Source of the DNA: Candidatus Gastranaerophilales bacterium | GTDB lineage: Bacteria > Cyanobacteriota > Vampirovibrionia > Gastranaerophilales > Gastranaerophilaceae | Direction: 5' to 3' | Assembly: GCA_944322745.1 (NCBI GenBank) | Contig: CALUPV010000001.1 | Coordinates: 124,001 to 188,000 of the forward strand | Length of the DNA stretch: 64,000 nucleotides | Shown: in pieces, positions 9,874-19,270 of the stretch | Numbering within the stretch: the first letter of the stretch is position 1 | Layout of the letters: each line of letters starts with the position of its first letter | The notes under the pieces: model-generated | What the model was told of the DNA's origin: nothing | The model's database searches: none | The model's input: the letters and a program-made list of their open reading frames with translations, nothing else | Translations under genes and position numbers: made by a program

Positions 9874-10626
9874 ATGAAAATTGCAATAATATCAGATATA
9901 CACGGCAATATTGATGCATTAGAGAGTGTTCTTATTGATATAAAAAAAGAAAATTGTTCTAAAATATTTTGTTTGGGAGATATAGTAATGGCGGGCCCTG
10001 AACCGAAAAAAACACTAAACAAAATACATGCCCTTATGCAGTCAGAAGATTTTCACATAATTCAAGGTAATACAGACAAGATGTTGTCTGTATTTTCTTT
10101 TGATACATATAATGAAATTCTAAATACAAATGCCGTCATGGCTAGTGCATATCTGGCTGACAGTAAAATACTGAGTGATGAAGACAAGACTTTTCTAAAA
10201 AATCTTCCTGTTCAAGAAGAAATAGAATTACATGGAATAAAAATACTACTGGTTCATGGTTCCCCAAGAAAAAATAACGAAAATATATATCCGAATCTTA
10301 AGCTTGAAGAAGTTGAAGAAATGATAGCAGGTACAAAAGCCGATATAATATTTTGCGGACACACTCATATGCCTTGCGGATACCAAACAAACACCGAACA
10401 AACAGTAGTAAACGCAGGAAGCGTAGGGAGGCCCTTTGCAGAAAAACCGGATTCTTGTTACGTAATTATGGATATTAATGAAGATAACTCAATTTACACA
10501 ATTAAACATAAATTAGTTAAATATGATGTTGAAGCAGCAAGTAAAAAAATATTAGAAAGGAATTTTGAAGGATGTGAAAAGCTAGCCAAAATGTTATTAA
10601 AAGCAACTTCAAGATATCCTGAATAA
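9874..10626 (+). CDS. Metallophosphoesterase of the YfcE/MJ0936 type
   Basis: Calcineurin-like phosphoesterase of 250 aa. The metal-binding blocks appear in order: SDIHGN (residues 7-12), LGDIV (about 35), QGNTD (about 70), VHGSP (about 128) and GHTHMP (about 165), followed by NAGSVGRP. Members cleave phosphodiesters with a two-metal centre, but the substrate cannot be deduced here. It lies alone between ispG and a large unknown gene. A GGGATATGAA ribosome site precedes the ATG. Confidence 0.9.
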   Translation: MKIAIISDIHGNIDALESVLIDIKKENCSKIFCLGDIVMAGPEPKKTLNKIHALMQSEDFHIIQGNTDKMLSVFSFDTYNEILNTNAVMASAYLADSKILSDEDKTFLKNLPVQEEIELHGIKILLVHGSPRKNNENIYPNLKLEEVEEMIAGTKADIIFCGHTHMPCGYQTNTEQTVVNAGSVGRPFAEKPDSCYVIMDINEDNSIYTIKHKLVKYDVEAASKKILERNFEGCEKLAKMLLKATSRYPE

Positions 10627-10720
10627 CAAATTGTTACATTTAAACTAAATAATGGCAAAAAAATGTTTTTGATTTTTTAAACCATTCGGATACAAAAATC
10701 CAACATAAAAAGGAATTAAG

Positions 10721-13612
10721 ATGAATATAATTACACCCAAATCAGGGAATATATCAACAAAATATAAACAAAGGATAAACACAAAAAGAACACTTTCCCC
10801 AAATTATCCGTCAAACCAATCAAATATCAGTTTTAAAGGCGGCCCTGCAACTCTAATTTCTGCAGCAGATAAAGAAATTATGAATGTGTTCTCACAACAT
10901 TATGGAAATATTGGTGAAAGATTAGGTCAAAAAGTAGGAAAATTAGTCACATCATCGGAAATTTTAAAAAGGAGCTCCAGATTTTCATTAGAACAAGGAG
11001 CTCGTTCTATTCGTGAGAAAAAAATACCACAAGCACTGATTGAAAATGTACTATTTCCATTTGTAAATTTGCCTTTATATGCAGTTAGTTGGGTCTTAAA
11101 GAGAGCACAAAATATACCGTCATTAAAGGACGGAGCAAGAAGACTATACAATAAGCCATTATTAAGAATTCCCCGAAAACTAAATGAATTAGATTCAAAA
11201 ACAGATATGCTAAAAGGCATTTTTGACAAAACACAGGATGTAGTTAAAAAATTTGCAAAAGATAAAGGTATTGATGCAGATGACTTACTAAAAATATTAA
11301 ATAATGCAGATGACAACTCAGCATTAAAAAAAGAAGCTACTGAGTATATTAAAGAAAGCTTATATAAAGTAAGTAATAAATTCTTTGATAAACATACAGG
11401 TAACTTTAATACAGCTTATGAAAGACCATTGAACAGAATTGTTACAGGTTTAATACCTGTCGCATTCTTAGCAAATGATGCATACAACTTGTCTGTACTA
11501 TGCGGAGATAAAAAAGAAGACTCTAATAAAGAAGCCCACGAAAGGGCAAGACAAGAAATTTCAAGAGTATTAACAACAGCATATATACAGCTGTTAACAT
11601 TTGGTGCATTTACAAAACAAGTAAATACTATTCCTTGGTTTACACCGCTAACCTCTGCCGCAACAGTACTTTTCTCTGAGACCTCATCAAGAAAACGTCT
11701 TGGCAAACCAATATTTTTCTTATCAAAAGAAAAAGCAAAAGAATACAATAAAAAAGAAGCAGAAAAAACCGCACAGGAGAATGGCACTAATACAGAAAAT
11801 AATAAAGATTCAAAAACAAAACAAGATAAAATTTCTGACAATTCAAGTAAACCGGCACAAATAAAAGATTTATCTTTTAATTTTAACGATAATGAACCAA
11901 AAGTATTTACAAGTTTTAAAGCATCAATAGAAAACAAAAGTAATAATCAAAATAAAGAAGAAAATAAAAAAGAAACCAAAAAAGCTTTAATAAACTTTAA
12001 TACATTTAAAAAAGGAGTTATATTCTTAGTCACTGCTGGTTTTGCATTAAGCTTTATTAAAAACAGTTCTTACACAAAAAATACAAAACTAGTTAAAGGC
12101 ATAAAAAGTATCGGAGAAAAAATATCAAAGAAAATATACAATCCATTAGCATATAAAGATTTTGAAATTTCAGAAAATGATTTTACGAAGTTAGCACAAA
12201 GTCTAAAAGATGCAGGCTGCAAGGAAATAGCAGAAGGACATGAATTTATACGAAATAAATATGGCGTACAAACAGCTCAAGGTTCAATAAAAATGTACAA
12301 AGCTGTATTATCTTCATCGCAAGTTCCAAATATTGCAAAAAATGCAGTAGAAAGAATAAAATCAACAGGAGCAGCATTATCAGATAACGATATTGTACAA
12401 ATAAGTGAATCAATCAAAACAGCAGTGGGTTTAGAAAGAATGTCTATTGCAGAAAAAAAATATTCTAATGTAGCTAAAAAGGCAGCTGAAATAATTAGAA
12501 ATAAAAAAGTTAATTTAACAACAGAACAAATGGATGATCTTACGAAGTCAATTACTGAATTATTATCAACAAGTGCAAAAGAAGTACCAATCCAAATAGA
12601 GACAAAATTAAAACCCTTTGTTGATATTATTACACAACCATTCAAATTCATAATGTCAGCAGCAAGACTACCATTCAAGATAACAAGCACTTTACTAAAA
12701 ATGATTGTTTCTCCGGTAGAGAAGAAAGCTGCTCAAGCCGCATTAGGTAAAGCGGAACTTTCAAAAGTTGAAAAAGGAATACATAAAGCAGTAACAGAAA
12801 TCTTTGGAGAAAAAGCATCAAAAGAAGGAAAAATTTCTCAAGTTATATTTGCAAATGCAATGGAACAACTTAATAAACAAACAATGCCATATAGAAAAGC
12901 TGAAGCCGCATTAAAAACTGCTATTGCAAACGGTGCTTCGCAAGACGAAATTAGGAAGTTACAAGAAATTGCAAATAATGCAAAACACAAATTAATGGTA
13001 TATGTAAATACAGCAGTAGAAAAATCATTCAACGGTGTTACACAATCAAGTAACAAGAATACAGAACTTGCAATGATGACAAAACTGGCATCTTCTGCCG
13101 TAACCTCTGCATTCTTAGTTGCTGATAACTATAATATGGTTATGATAAAGTCAAACGGTGAAGATAAAGAAGGTGCTAAAGAAAAAGCAAATGAACGTAT
13201 TATACAAAGACTAAGTGCACTATTCTACCAAACAATGTTAATTAACTGGTTCAACTCAACATTCAGATCTACATATAACAGTTCATTAAAAGGTATGACT
13301 GCAGTTGCAATACCAAATACACTAACAACAGAATTATTAACAAGAACATCTATCGGTATGCCTGTTGGAAAGAAATCTTATGAAGAATTACAAGCATTAG
13401 ATGAGAAAAATGAAAAAAGAACAGGTCTTATTGGTAAATACTTTAAGTTTATGAGACTACTTACAGGAAAGAAACCGTTAAAAGACAGATTACCAAAAGA
13501 TAAAACCGCATCAAATTCTAAAACAAATACAAAATCCGAGCAAAACATAAAAACAGAAGAAACAAAACAATCAAATACATCGACAAATCTACTTGAAAAA
13601 TTTTCTAAGTAA
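10721..13612 (+). CDS. Large FKG-type protein of unknown function with an internal duplication
   Basis: A 963-aa Lys/Ala-rich protein with no recognised domain. The N-terminus is polar and basic, and carries ISFKGGPATL near residues 36-45, a signature seen in other unknown proteins here. Two segments resemble each other: about 231-345 (FLANDAYNLSVL, then HERARQEISR) and about 768-925 (FLVADNYNMVMI, then KANERIIQR). Each has moderately hydrophobic helices and a following small-residue stretch. The region 350-425 is a low-complexity Asn/Lys linker, and the C-terminal 50 residues are Lys/Ser/Thr-rich. AAGGAA precedes the ATG. A membrane- or envelope-associated role is possible but unproven. Confidence 0.8.
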   Translation: MNIITPKSGNISTKYKQRINTKRTLSPNYPSNQSNISFKGGPATLISAADKEIMNVFSQHYGNIGERLGQKVGKLVTSSEILKRSSRFSLEQGARSIREKKIPQALIENVLFPFVNLPLYAVSWVLKRAQNIPSLKDGARRLYNKPLLRIPRKLNELDSKTDMLKGIFDKTQDVVKKFAKDKGIDADDLLKILNNADDNSALKKEATEYIKESLYKVSNKFFDKHTGNFNTAYERPLNRIVTGLIPVAFLANDAYNLSVLCGDKKEDSNKEAHERARQEISRVLTTAYIQLLTFGAFTKQVNTIPWFTPLTSAATVLFSETSSRKRLGKPIFFLSKEKAKEYNKKEAEKTAQENGTNTENNKDSKTKQDKISDNSSKPAQIKDLSFNFNDNEPKVFTSFKASIENKSNNQNKEENKKETKKALINFNTFKKGVIFLVTAGFALSFIKNSSYTKNTKLVKGIKSIGEKISKKIYNPLAYKDFEISENDFTKLAQSLKDAGCKEIAEGHEFIRNKYGVQTAQGSIKMYKAVLSSSQVPNIAKNAVERIKSTGAALSDNDIVQISESIKTAVGLERMSIAEKKYSNVAKKAAEIIRNKKVNLTTEQMDDLTKSITELLSTSAKEVPIQIETKLKPFVDIITQPFKFIMSAARLPFKITSTLLKMIVSPVEKKAAQAALGKAELSKVEKGIHKAVTEIFGEKASKEGKISQVIFANAMEQLNKQTMPYRKAEAALKTAIANGASQDEIRKLQEIANNAKHKLMVYVNTAVEKSFNGVTQSSNKNTELAMMTKLASSAVTSAFLVADNYNMVMIKSNGEDKEGAKEKANERIIQRLSALFYQTMLINWFNSTFRSTYNSSLKGMTAVAIPNTLTTELLTRTSIGMPVGKKSYEELQALDEKNEKRTGLIGKYFKFMRLLTGKKPLKDRLPKDKTASNSKTNTKSEQNIKTEETKQSNTSTNLLEKFSK

Positions 13613-13614
13613 TT

Positions 13615-13645
13615 AAAAAGAGGTATAATAATATGCCTCTTTTTA
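13615..13645 (+). terminator. Rho-independent terminator after the 963-aa gene
   Basis: Nine-base stem AAAAAGAGG (13615-13623) with CCTCTTTTT (13636-13644), starting two bases after the stop codon, 12-base AT loop, ending in a T-run. Confidence 0.85.
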
Positions 13646-13675
13646 TAATTTTATTTTGTTGTAGAATGTTTATAT

Positions 13676-13748
13676 GCTGATGTAGCTCAGTCGGTAGAGC
13701 AATTGATTCGTAATCAATAGGTCAAGGGTTCGATTCCCTTCATCAGCT
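13676..13748 (+). tRNA. tRNA-Thr (CGT anticodon)
   Basis: A 73-nt cloverleaf. The acceptor arm GCTGATG pairs with CATCAGC, the D arm is GCTC/GAGC, the anticodon stem is ATTGA/TCAAT around loop TTCGTAA (anticodon CGT, reading ACG = Thr), and the T arm AAGGG/CCCTT surrounds TTCGATT. The discriminator base is T. CCA is not encoded. A T-run follows directly. Confidence 0.96.
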
Positions 13749-13812
13749 TTTTATTATACCTATTTGCAAATAAGCATACACATTAAAAATACAAATATAA
13801 TAAAAAAAGTTC

Positions 13813-13840
13813 TTTACAATGAAAATTTTTTTGATAATAT
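13813..13840 (+). promoter_or_regulatory. Predicted promoter of tRNA-Asn
   Basis: TTTACA at 13813-13818 and TAATAT at 13835-13840 with a 16-base spacer, placing the start of transcription a few bases before the tRNA. Confidence 0.55.
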
Positions 13841-13854
13841 AAAAATATAGATAT

Positions 13855-13926
<72 letters not shown>

Positions 13927-14146
13927 TTTTTTTTGCTATTTATTATGTTTTTACTGTTTAAGCTATTTTTCAATTAATAAGAAAATCTTTCAAATAATAT
14001 AAATGTATAAACAAAGAAACCAAAGGCACAAATATATGTTATTTATATATTTGTGTTAAATTTTTGTTACATTTATTGTTTTCTTGCTAATTTTTTCCGC
14101 TAAAAATTTTTATATTATATATCGAGGAATTAAAAGAGGAAGAGAT
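13927..14146. other. AT-rich intergenic region with an 11-bp inverted repeat
   Basis: No gene is seen in these 220 bases. CACAAATATAT (14027-14037) and ATATATTTGTG (14045-14055) form a perfect 11-bp inverted repeat with a 7-base loop, followed by a T-rich stretch. It may be a weak terminator or a protein-binding site in front of the next gene. Confidence 0.5.
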
Positions 14147-15370
14147 ATGAGTTACGCAGAAATTAAAGAAAAATATGCAGCAGCATATCAAACAAGCAAA
14201 TCAAGCTCATCAGGGAGTTCAACATCCGGTTCAGGAAGTTCAAGAGGTGTAAGCAGTAGTTCAAATCATTCAGGAACTTCAAATAGTATATGGGAAAACA
14301 AAACAGAAGAAGAAAAATCATATATAGAAAAAGTTCAAGAAATTTTAAACAAATGTGATGATTCTACAAACGTAGATGCAAGAACCGCAATAAATAATAT
14401 GGCAAACAGCAGCCTATTCGAGGGTGAAAATGTAACTGCATATTATGATAGAATGGTCTGCGCAGCAGAAAAACTTGTTAAGAATGAAGAATGGCGAATT
14501 AGTATGGATACAGACGGTGATGGCACAATAGAAAGTGTAGCACTGGCTGATGCAATTGCAGCTTCATTTGATAGTGAATTAGATTTATATATACAAGATA
14601 TTGTCAGCGAGGTTATGGCAAAATATGGATCTTGTTCAAAATCATATTTAGGTGAAGAAGCAAGAAAAGAACTTGCTGCAAAAGGAATTAGAGTCGATTC
14701 TGTCGGTGATGGTACTGAAGAAGATGGATCAATAACAAACAGAGTATACTCATTTTCTTTAGTTGAATTACCTGAAAATGCTGATGAAATGACTATAGAT
14801 GAATTATATGAAGCAGTATATAGCGATGATGCAAAAATAGTTGAAGATGCAAATGGAAAGAAGGCAAACTACTTATTTGCAGACTGTTTGATTCCAGATG
14901 GATTTGCGCAAGGAGCAGAAGTTCACTTATCAAGCATTCTTGACCAAATGGGTTATGACTGTATTTCAAAAGCAGACTTCATTGGTAGAGAAGATGAATA
15001 TATGACACTAATGGGAGAAATTGAAAATTACGTACAAAGTGGAGCAGCAAAAGGCTCAATTACAATAGATGAATTATATGGAAATACAAAAGAAATAGGT
15101 CTGTCAGTTAAAAACTTATGGGGCGGAAGTGGTTCAGCACCAGGACAATTTGGAATTGGTGGTTCTGGAACACTTACAGAAGGTGAAAAACTACTTGCAG
15201 AAAAACAAGAAGAAGAAGAAGTTGAAAACTATAGAAAAGAATTAATTGAGAAAGCTGTTGATGAATACAAACAGGAAAATAATGGTGAAACACCTGATGC
15301 AATAGAAATGCAAAGCATTGAAAACAAAGTAGATATGCAGGTAAAATCCAAATTTGGTAACAAAATTTAA
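14147..15370 (+). CDS. Ser-rich protein with one EF-hand-like loop, unknown function
   Basis: A 407-aa acidic protein not matched to a family. ATG at 14147 is chosen over an upstream non-ATG start at 14084 because AGAGGAAGAG sits just before it. Residues 19-46 are a Ser/Gly linker. DTDGDGTIE at 121-129 is a Ca-binding-like loop with acids at positions 1, 3 and 5, but Ala at position 12 instead of Glu or Asp. Several DELYEAV / DELYGNT acidic helices follow, then a Gly-rich stretch and a charged C-terminal coiled coil. There is no signal peptide or membrane helix, so if exported it would use a non-Sec route. Confidence 0.75.
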   Translation: MSYAEIKEKYAAAYQTSKSSSSGSSTSGSGSSRGVSSSSNHSGTSNSIWENKTEEEKSYIEKVQEILNKCDDSTNVDARTAINNMANSSLFEGENVTAYYDRMVCAAEKLVKNEEWRISMDTDGDGTIESVALADAIAASFDSELDLYIQDIVSEVMAKYGSCSKSYLGEEARKELAAKGIRVDSVGDGTEEDGSITNRVYSFSLVELPENADEMTIDELYEAVYSDDAKIVEDANGKKANYLFADCLIPDGFAQGAEVHLSSILDQMGYDCISKADFIGREDEYMTLMGEIENYVQSGAAKGSITIDELYGNTKEIGLSVKNLWGGSGSAPGQFGIGGSGTLTEGEKLLAEKQEEEEVENYRKELIEKAVDEYKQENNGETPDAIEMQSIENKVDMQVKSKFGNKI

Positions 15371-15391
15371 AAATAACAAAAAATATGATAA

Positions 15392-15411
15392 AATCCTTTT
15401 AGAGAAGGATT
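15392..15411 (+). promoter_or_regulatory. Leader hairpin sequestering the ribosome site of the radical SAM gene
   Basis: AATCCTT (15392-15398) pairs with AAGGATT (15405-15411) around a 6-base loop. The right arm contains the AAGGA ribosome site, four bases before the ATG at 15416. Folding would hide the site, so translation could be controlled; there is no T-run to make it a terminator. Confidence 0.45.
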
Positions 15412-15415
15412 CTAT

Positions 15416-17221
15416 ATGAAAACGTTATTAATATTTCCACCACAGTGGATGCCAGTAAGTCCTCATTTCGCATTGCCTACATTGCTTGGTCAATTTGAAG
15501 GCAGTGGATATGAGGCTTCGGTTTTAGACTTAAATGTTGATTTTTACAATACCATACTTACAAAAGAACACGTACAAAAATCACTTGAATTCGGACGAAA
15601 ACTACTTCCTATTATTAAAAATAATATTAAACATTATTTTGTCCAAGGTAAAGAATTTGAAGATTATACATTCAAGCAAAAAAATGAAATTGCAAAAGCT
15701 TCCATGCTTGATAATCTTTTAAAAAAATACGGAAAAGAACTTGATAAAACAGCTTTATTCATAGATAAATCAGTTGAAATTATAAAATCAAAACAATATT
15801 TCTATAGTCCTAAAATGTTTGTATCTGCTGTAAAAAATATCAACTTGGCATTAGACATTTGTTCGATGCCATATTATCCTACCAAGATAGGCTTTACATC
15901 ATATATAAATGAATTATTAACTCTTGATTATGAAAATATAAAATATTATGTTTTTGATGAAACCACAAATATTTTTAAAGAATACTTTTATTCTGTATTA
16001 GAAAAAATCAAATCAGAGAAAGCAGATTATATAGGTATATCTATTAATTCTTCGAGCCAAATAGTTGCAGGTCTGACTCTCGCACATATTTTGAAGAAGG
16101 AAACAAATGCTTATATAAATATAGGAGGGAACCATTTTGGAAGAGTTGCCGATGCTTTAGAAAAATACCCTGAATTTTTTGAATTATTTTGTAATTCTGT
16201 ACTTGTCGAAGAAGGTGAAATTCCGGTAATAGAACTTGCAAAATACGTTGACGGAAAAATACAAATAGAAGAAGTGCCGAATTTAGTGTATTTAAAAGAT
16301 GGAAAAGTCCGTTATAATAAAATTGTAGAACCAAGAAAACTGAATGAATTAAAAACACCAAGTCTTGATGGCTATAACCTTTCTCAATATTTTGCACCTG
16401 AAATAGTTATGCCATTTCCTGCTTCAAGAGGATGTTACTGGCGTAAATGCAGTTTCTGCGACCACGATTTCGGAATGTATTACAATATAAAGAATATCGA
16501 TAAACTTATCGAAGAAATAAAAACAATTAAAGAAAAATACAATATTACAAAGTTCGAATTTATAGATGAAGCTATTAGCCCTTCATATATGGAAGCAATG
16601 TCAAAAAGATTTATAGAAGAAAATTTAAATATTGAGTTTTTCTGTGATGCAAGACTAGAAGACGGTTTTACTAAAGAAGTATGTGAACTTGCATATAAAG
16701 CAGGTTTAAGAATGGTACTGTGGGGATTCGAATCCGGCTCAAAAAAAATTATGAAACTTATAAATAAAGGAATAAATGTTGATAACAGATTAAAGATTCT
16801 AAAAACAGCAAGAGACGCAGGAATATATAATTTTGCCTTTATATTTTTTGGATTTCCCGCCGAAACGAAACGAAGCGCAATGAAAACAATCAATATAATT
16901 TGTCAGAATACAGATATTATAAACTCATATGGTAAAAGTGTATTTACAATGGGAAAACACACTAAACTAAGAGAGGCACCGGAAAAATATGGAGTTATCG
17001 GAAAGACTAAACAAGTTTCTGAGTTTTCTCCTACATATGAATACACGGCAAAGGGTATGACAAAAAAAGAATTAAATGAAGTTATCAATCTTTGTACAAA
17101 AAGAGCGCAAGAAGCATATGGCAATGCTTTATCTTTCCACCTTATTAGTAGGGAAATTTTATTTCTTTACTTATGTACTTTTGGTATAGATCAAGTATGT
17201 AACTACAAGTTTGGAGAATAA
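15416..17221 (+). CDS. B12-binding-domain-type radical SAM protein
   Basis: A 601-aa protein. Residues 1-about 290 look like a cobalamin-binding Rossmann domain (LLIFPPQW, then ADYIGISINSSS and NIGGNHFG), though the classical DxHxxG histidine motif is not evident. The radical SAM barrel begins near residue 335 with C340-C345-C348 in CYWRKCSFCD. This is CX4CX2C rather than the usual CX3CX2C, as in some RiPP-associated enzymes. WGFESGS and FIFFGFPAET continue the barrel. The reaction is unknown. A coiled-coil gene starts five bases after its stop. Confidence 0.88.
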   Translation: MKTLLIFPPQWMPVSPHFALPTLLGQFEGSGYEASVLDLNVDFYNTILTKEHVQKSLEFGRKLLPIIKNNIKHYFVQGKEFEDYTFKQKNEIAKASMLDNLLKKYGKELDKTALFIDKSVEIIKSKQYFYSPKMFVSAVKNINLALDICSMPYYPTKIGFTSYINELLTLDYENIKYYVFDETTNIFKEYFYSVLEKIKSEKADYIGISINSSSQIVAGLTLAHILKKETNAYINIGGNHFGRVADALEKYPEFFELFCNSVLVEEGEIPVIELAKYVDGKIQIEEVPNLVYLKDGKVRYNKIVEPRKLNELKTPSLDGYNLSQYFAPEIVMPFPASRGCYWRKCSFCDHDFGMYYNIKNIDKLIEEIKTIKEKYNITKFEFIDEAISPSYMEAMSKRFIEENLNIEFFCDARLEDGFTKEVCELAYKAGLRMVLWGFESGSKKIMKLINKGINVDNRLKILKTARDAGIYNFAFIFFGFPAETKRSAMKTINIICQNTDIINSYGKSVFTMGKHTKLREAPEKYGVIGKTKQVSEFSPTYEYTAKGMTKKELNEVINLCTKRAQEAYGNALSFHLISREILFLYLCTFGIDQVCNYKFGE

Positions 17222-17226
17222 TTTTA

Positions 17227-17607
17227 ATGGAATATGACAAATTTATAGAAAAATATTTTGATCCAGATGATGATAGCGGATTTAATGAACTTGTATTCAA
17301 AAGGCAAGAAAAGTTAAAAGCACTAAAAATAAGACTAAAGAAATATTATTTGACGGACAAAGAGATTGATGATTTATTTCAAATAATAATAAAAGCAGAA
17401 ATTGAAATGGAACAGGTAAAGAGGAAATTCAATGCTAAAAAGTATACAGAAATGGATCTTATAAAATTTCAGAATAAACTTATCGATATTCAAAAAAAGA
17501 TGAAGAAAGATTTTGACGAAAAGCTCAACAAAACAATTAAAACAAAATACGAAAAAGCAAAAAAAGCGATGGAAGAATTAAATAAAAAAAATCCATACCT
17601 ACAATAA
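17227..17607 (+). CDS. Small charged coiled-coil protein, unknown function
   Basis: A 126-aa protein dominated by Lys and Glu, with long helical heptad-like stretches from about residue 25 to the end and an acidic start (FDPDDDSGFNE). No signal peptide, membrane helix or family was recognised. It starts five bases after the radical SAM gene, so it is probably co-expressed and may assist that enzyme. Confidence 0.7.
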   Translation: MEYDKFIEKYFDPDDDSGFNELVFKRQEKLKALKIRLKKYYLTDKEIDDLFQIIIKAEIEMEQVKRKFNAKKYTEMDLIKFQNKLIDIQKKMKKDFDEKLNKTIKTKYEKAKKAMEELNKKNPYLQ

Positions 17608-17663
17608 TATATTAATTGTTTTAAAAAATAATTTCAGATAAAATAAGAAAAATAGGAAAAAAA

Positions 17664-18485
17664 ATGGTAAATAAAATTAAATTAAATGAATTTGAAATTG
17701 GTGGAAACGATTTAACCATACTTGCAGGTCCTTGTGCAATAGAATCAAAAGATATACTATTTAAAACCGCAGACTTTTTAAAAAACTTAACCTCTAAACT
17801 AGGGATAAACTACATTTTCAAAGCGTCATATGACAAAGCAAACAGAAGTTCGATAAATTCATATAGGGGATTAGGAATAGAAAAAGGTCTTGCACTGCTT
17901 AATGAAGTAAAAAAAGAATTTAATGTACCAATAGTAACAGATATACATAATCCTAATGAAGCTACAATAGCAGCAGAGGTAGCTGATATAATTCAAATTC
18001 CTGCATTTCTATGCAGACAAACAGATCTATTGGTAGCAGCTGCAAAAACAAATAAAATTATAAATATAAAAAAAGGTCAATTCCTGGCCCCATCACAAAT
18101 GAAATCAATAGCAAATAAAGTAATTGAATCTGGAAATAATAAAGTAACAATAACGGATAGAGGTGTAACATTCGGATACAATAACCTCGTATCTGATATG
18201 AGAGCAATTCCTATTATTCAGGAGATGGGATATCCTGTTATTTTTGATGCAACGCACAGTGTTCAATTACCTGGCGAATGCGGTGAATGCTCTGGAGGAG
18301 AAAGGAAATTTGTTCCGGTATTAGCAAAATCAGCTGTCGCAGCTGGTGCTAACGGCTTATTTTTTGAAGTACATCCGGAACCGGATAAGGCATTATGCGA
18401 CGGGCCTAATATGATTGATTTTGCACAAGCAAAAGAAATTTTTAAAATTTGCAATGATATTTTCAAACTGGTTAATAATAGATAA
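17664..18485 (+). CDS. kdsA: 3-deoxy-D-manno-octulosonate 8-phosphate synthase
   Basis: Joins phosphoenolpyruvate and arabinose 5-phosphate to make KDO-8-P for lipopolysaccharide inner core; 273 aa, full length. Motifs are LAGPCAIES near residues 20-28, FKASYDKANRSS, PIVTDIHN, DRGVTFGYNNLVSDMR and the metal-site region FDATHSVQLPG. A Cys in AGPCAIES rather than the Asn of the E. coli enzyme predicts the metal-dependent class. It indicates a Gram-negative-type outer membrane. Its stop is only 11 bases from the end of the convergent prepilin gene. Confidence 0.96.
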   Translation: MVNKIKLNEFEIGGNDLTILAGPCAIESKDILFKTADFLKNLTSKLGINYIFKASYDKANRSSINSYRGLGIEKGLALLNEVKKEFNVPIVTDIHNPNEATIAAEVADIIQIPAFLCRQTDLLVAAAKTNKIINIKKGQFLAPSQMKSIANKVIESGNNKVTITDRGVTFGYNNLVSDMRAIPIIQEMGYPVIFDATHSVQLPGECGECSGGERKFVPVLAKSAVAAGANGLFFEVHPEPDKALCDGPNMIDFAQAKEIFKICNDIFKLVNNR

Positions 18486-18496
18486 ATGCTGTTTTT

Positions 18497-19243
18497 CTAT
18501 TGAACAACATACCGTGCCTGGGCCCATGGATATCCGTTTATTATTTGCCAGTTATCAAGCATTATTAAAGAAGCACAATAATTTCCATTTTTTGTATTAT
18601 TACAATTATTCGGATTAGATGTAGAAATTAATTCAGAACGTGAAAATTCATGTCCAAATGGCAATAATTTCCCGACATAATCAGGATGAGCATCATTTTG
18701 CAGCCAATATTCAAACAAAAATATGTCTCTTGCTACAACATTCAATCTTTTTTTACCATTTGTATCAATATATAAATAAACAACTTTATATGTATCACTT
18801 GAGTTTATCTGCAAAGCAACAAACGTTCCATCATTTAAAAAAAACCTCGCCCAAGTTGAATTTAATGCTTTTTCTGTAGCATCTAATTCTTTAAATGTAT
18901 AAGCACAAGTTCCTTCTGTAGAATTTTTACAATCACGAGATAAAATCAAATACGGTTTCAGATAATGTTCAAAGAAATAATATGAACCTCTTTCACTCAG
19001 TCCGCTGGGAAAATCCCAAGAATCCACAAGCCCATTCTCTGCCCTTGCACGTTCGAATGCCTGATTAAACACAGAATACATTTTCTTTAATCTTACAACT
19101 GTTTGATTTTTATTATAATCTGCAACAATTGTCCCCATACTTATAGTAAAAACAACCCCTACAATAACCAAGGCAATAAGTGTTTCTGACAACGTATTAC
19201 CTTTTTTATTATATTTTAACAGTTTTTTAAGTTGTTTTCTCAA
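18497..19243 (-). CDS. Type IV prepilin-like / type II secretion pseudopilin-like protein
   Basis: A 248-aa protein with a short basic leader ending KKG and then NTLSETLIALVIVGVVF, a prepilin peptidase site (cleavage after Gly) with Glu at mature position 5. The mature region is a long N-terminal helix and a globular C-terminus with several Cys. The TTG at 19243 is chosen because GGGG lies six bases upstream and a TATAAT box sits just before; a TTG at 19255 is the alternative. It is an isolated pilin gene, downstream of asd and dapA, with no assembly genes nearby. Confidence 0.78.
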   Translation of the reverse strand: MRKQLKKLLKYNKKGNTLSETLIALVIVGVVFTISMGTIVADYNKNQTVVRLKKMYSVFNQAFERARAENGLVDSWDFPSGLSERGSYYFFEHYLKPYLILSRDCKNSTEGTCAYTFKELDATEKALNSTWARFFLNDGTFVALQINSSDTYKVVYLYIDTNGKKRLNVVARDIFLFEYWLQNDAHPDYVGKLLPFGHEFSRSELISTSNPNNCNNTKNGNYCASLIMLDNWQIINGYPWAQARYVVQ

Positions 19244-19270
19244 ATGGTGCCCCAATTGGTTATATTATAA

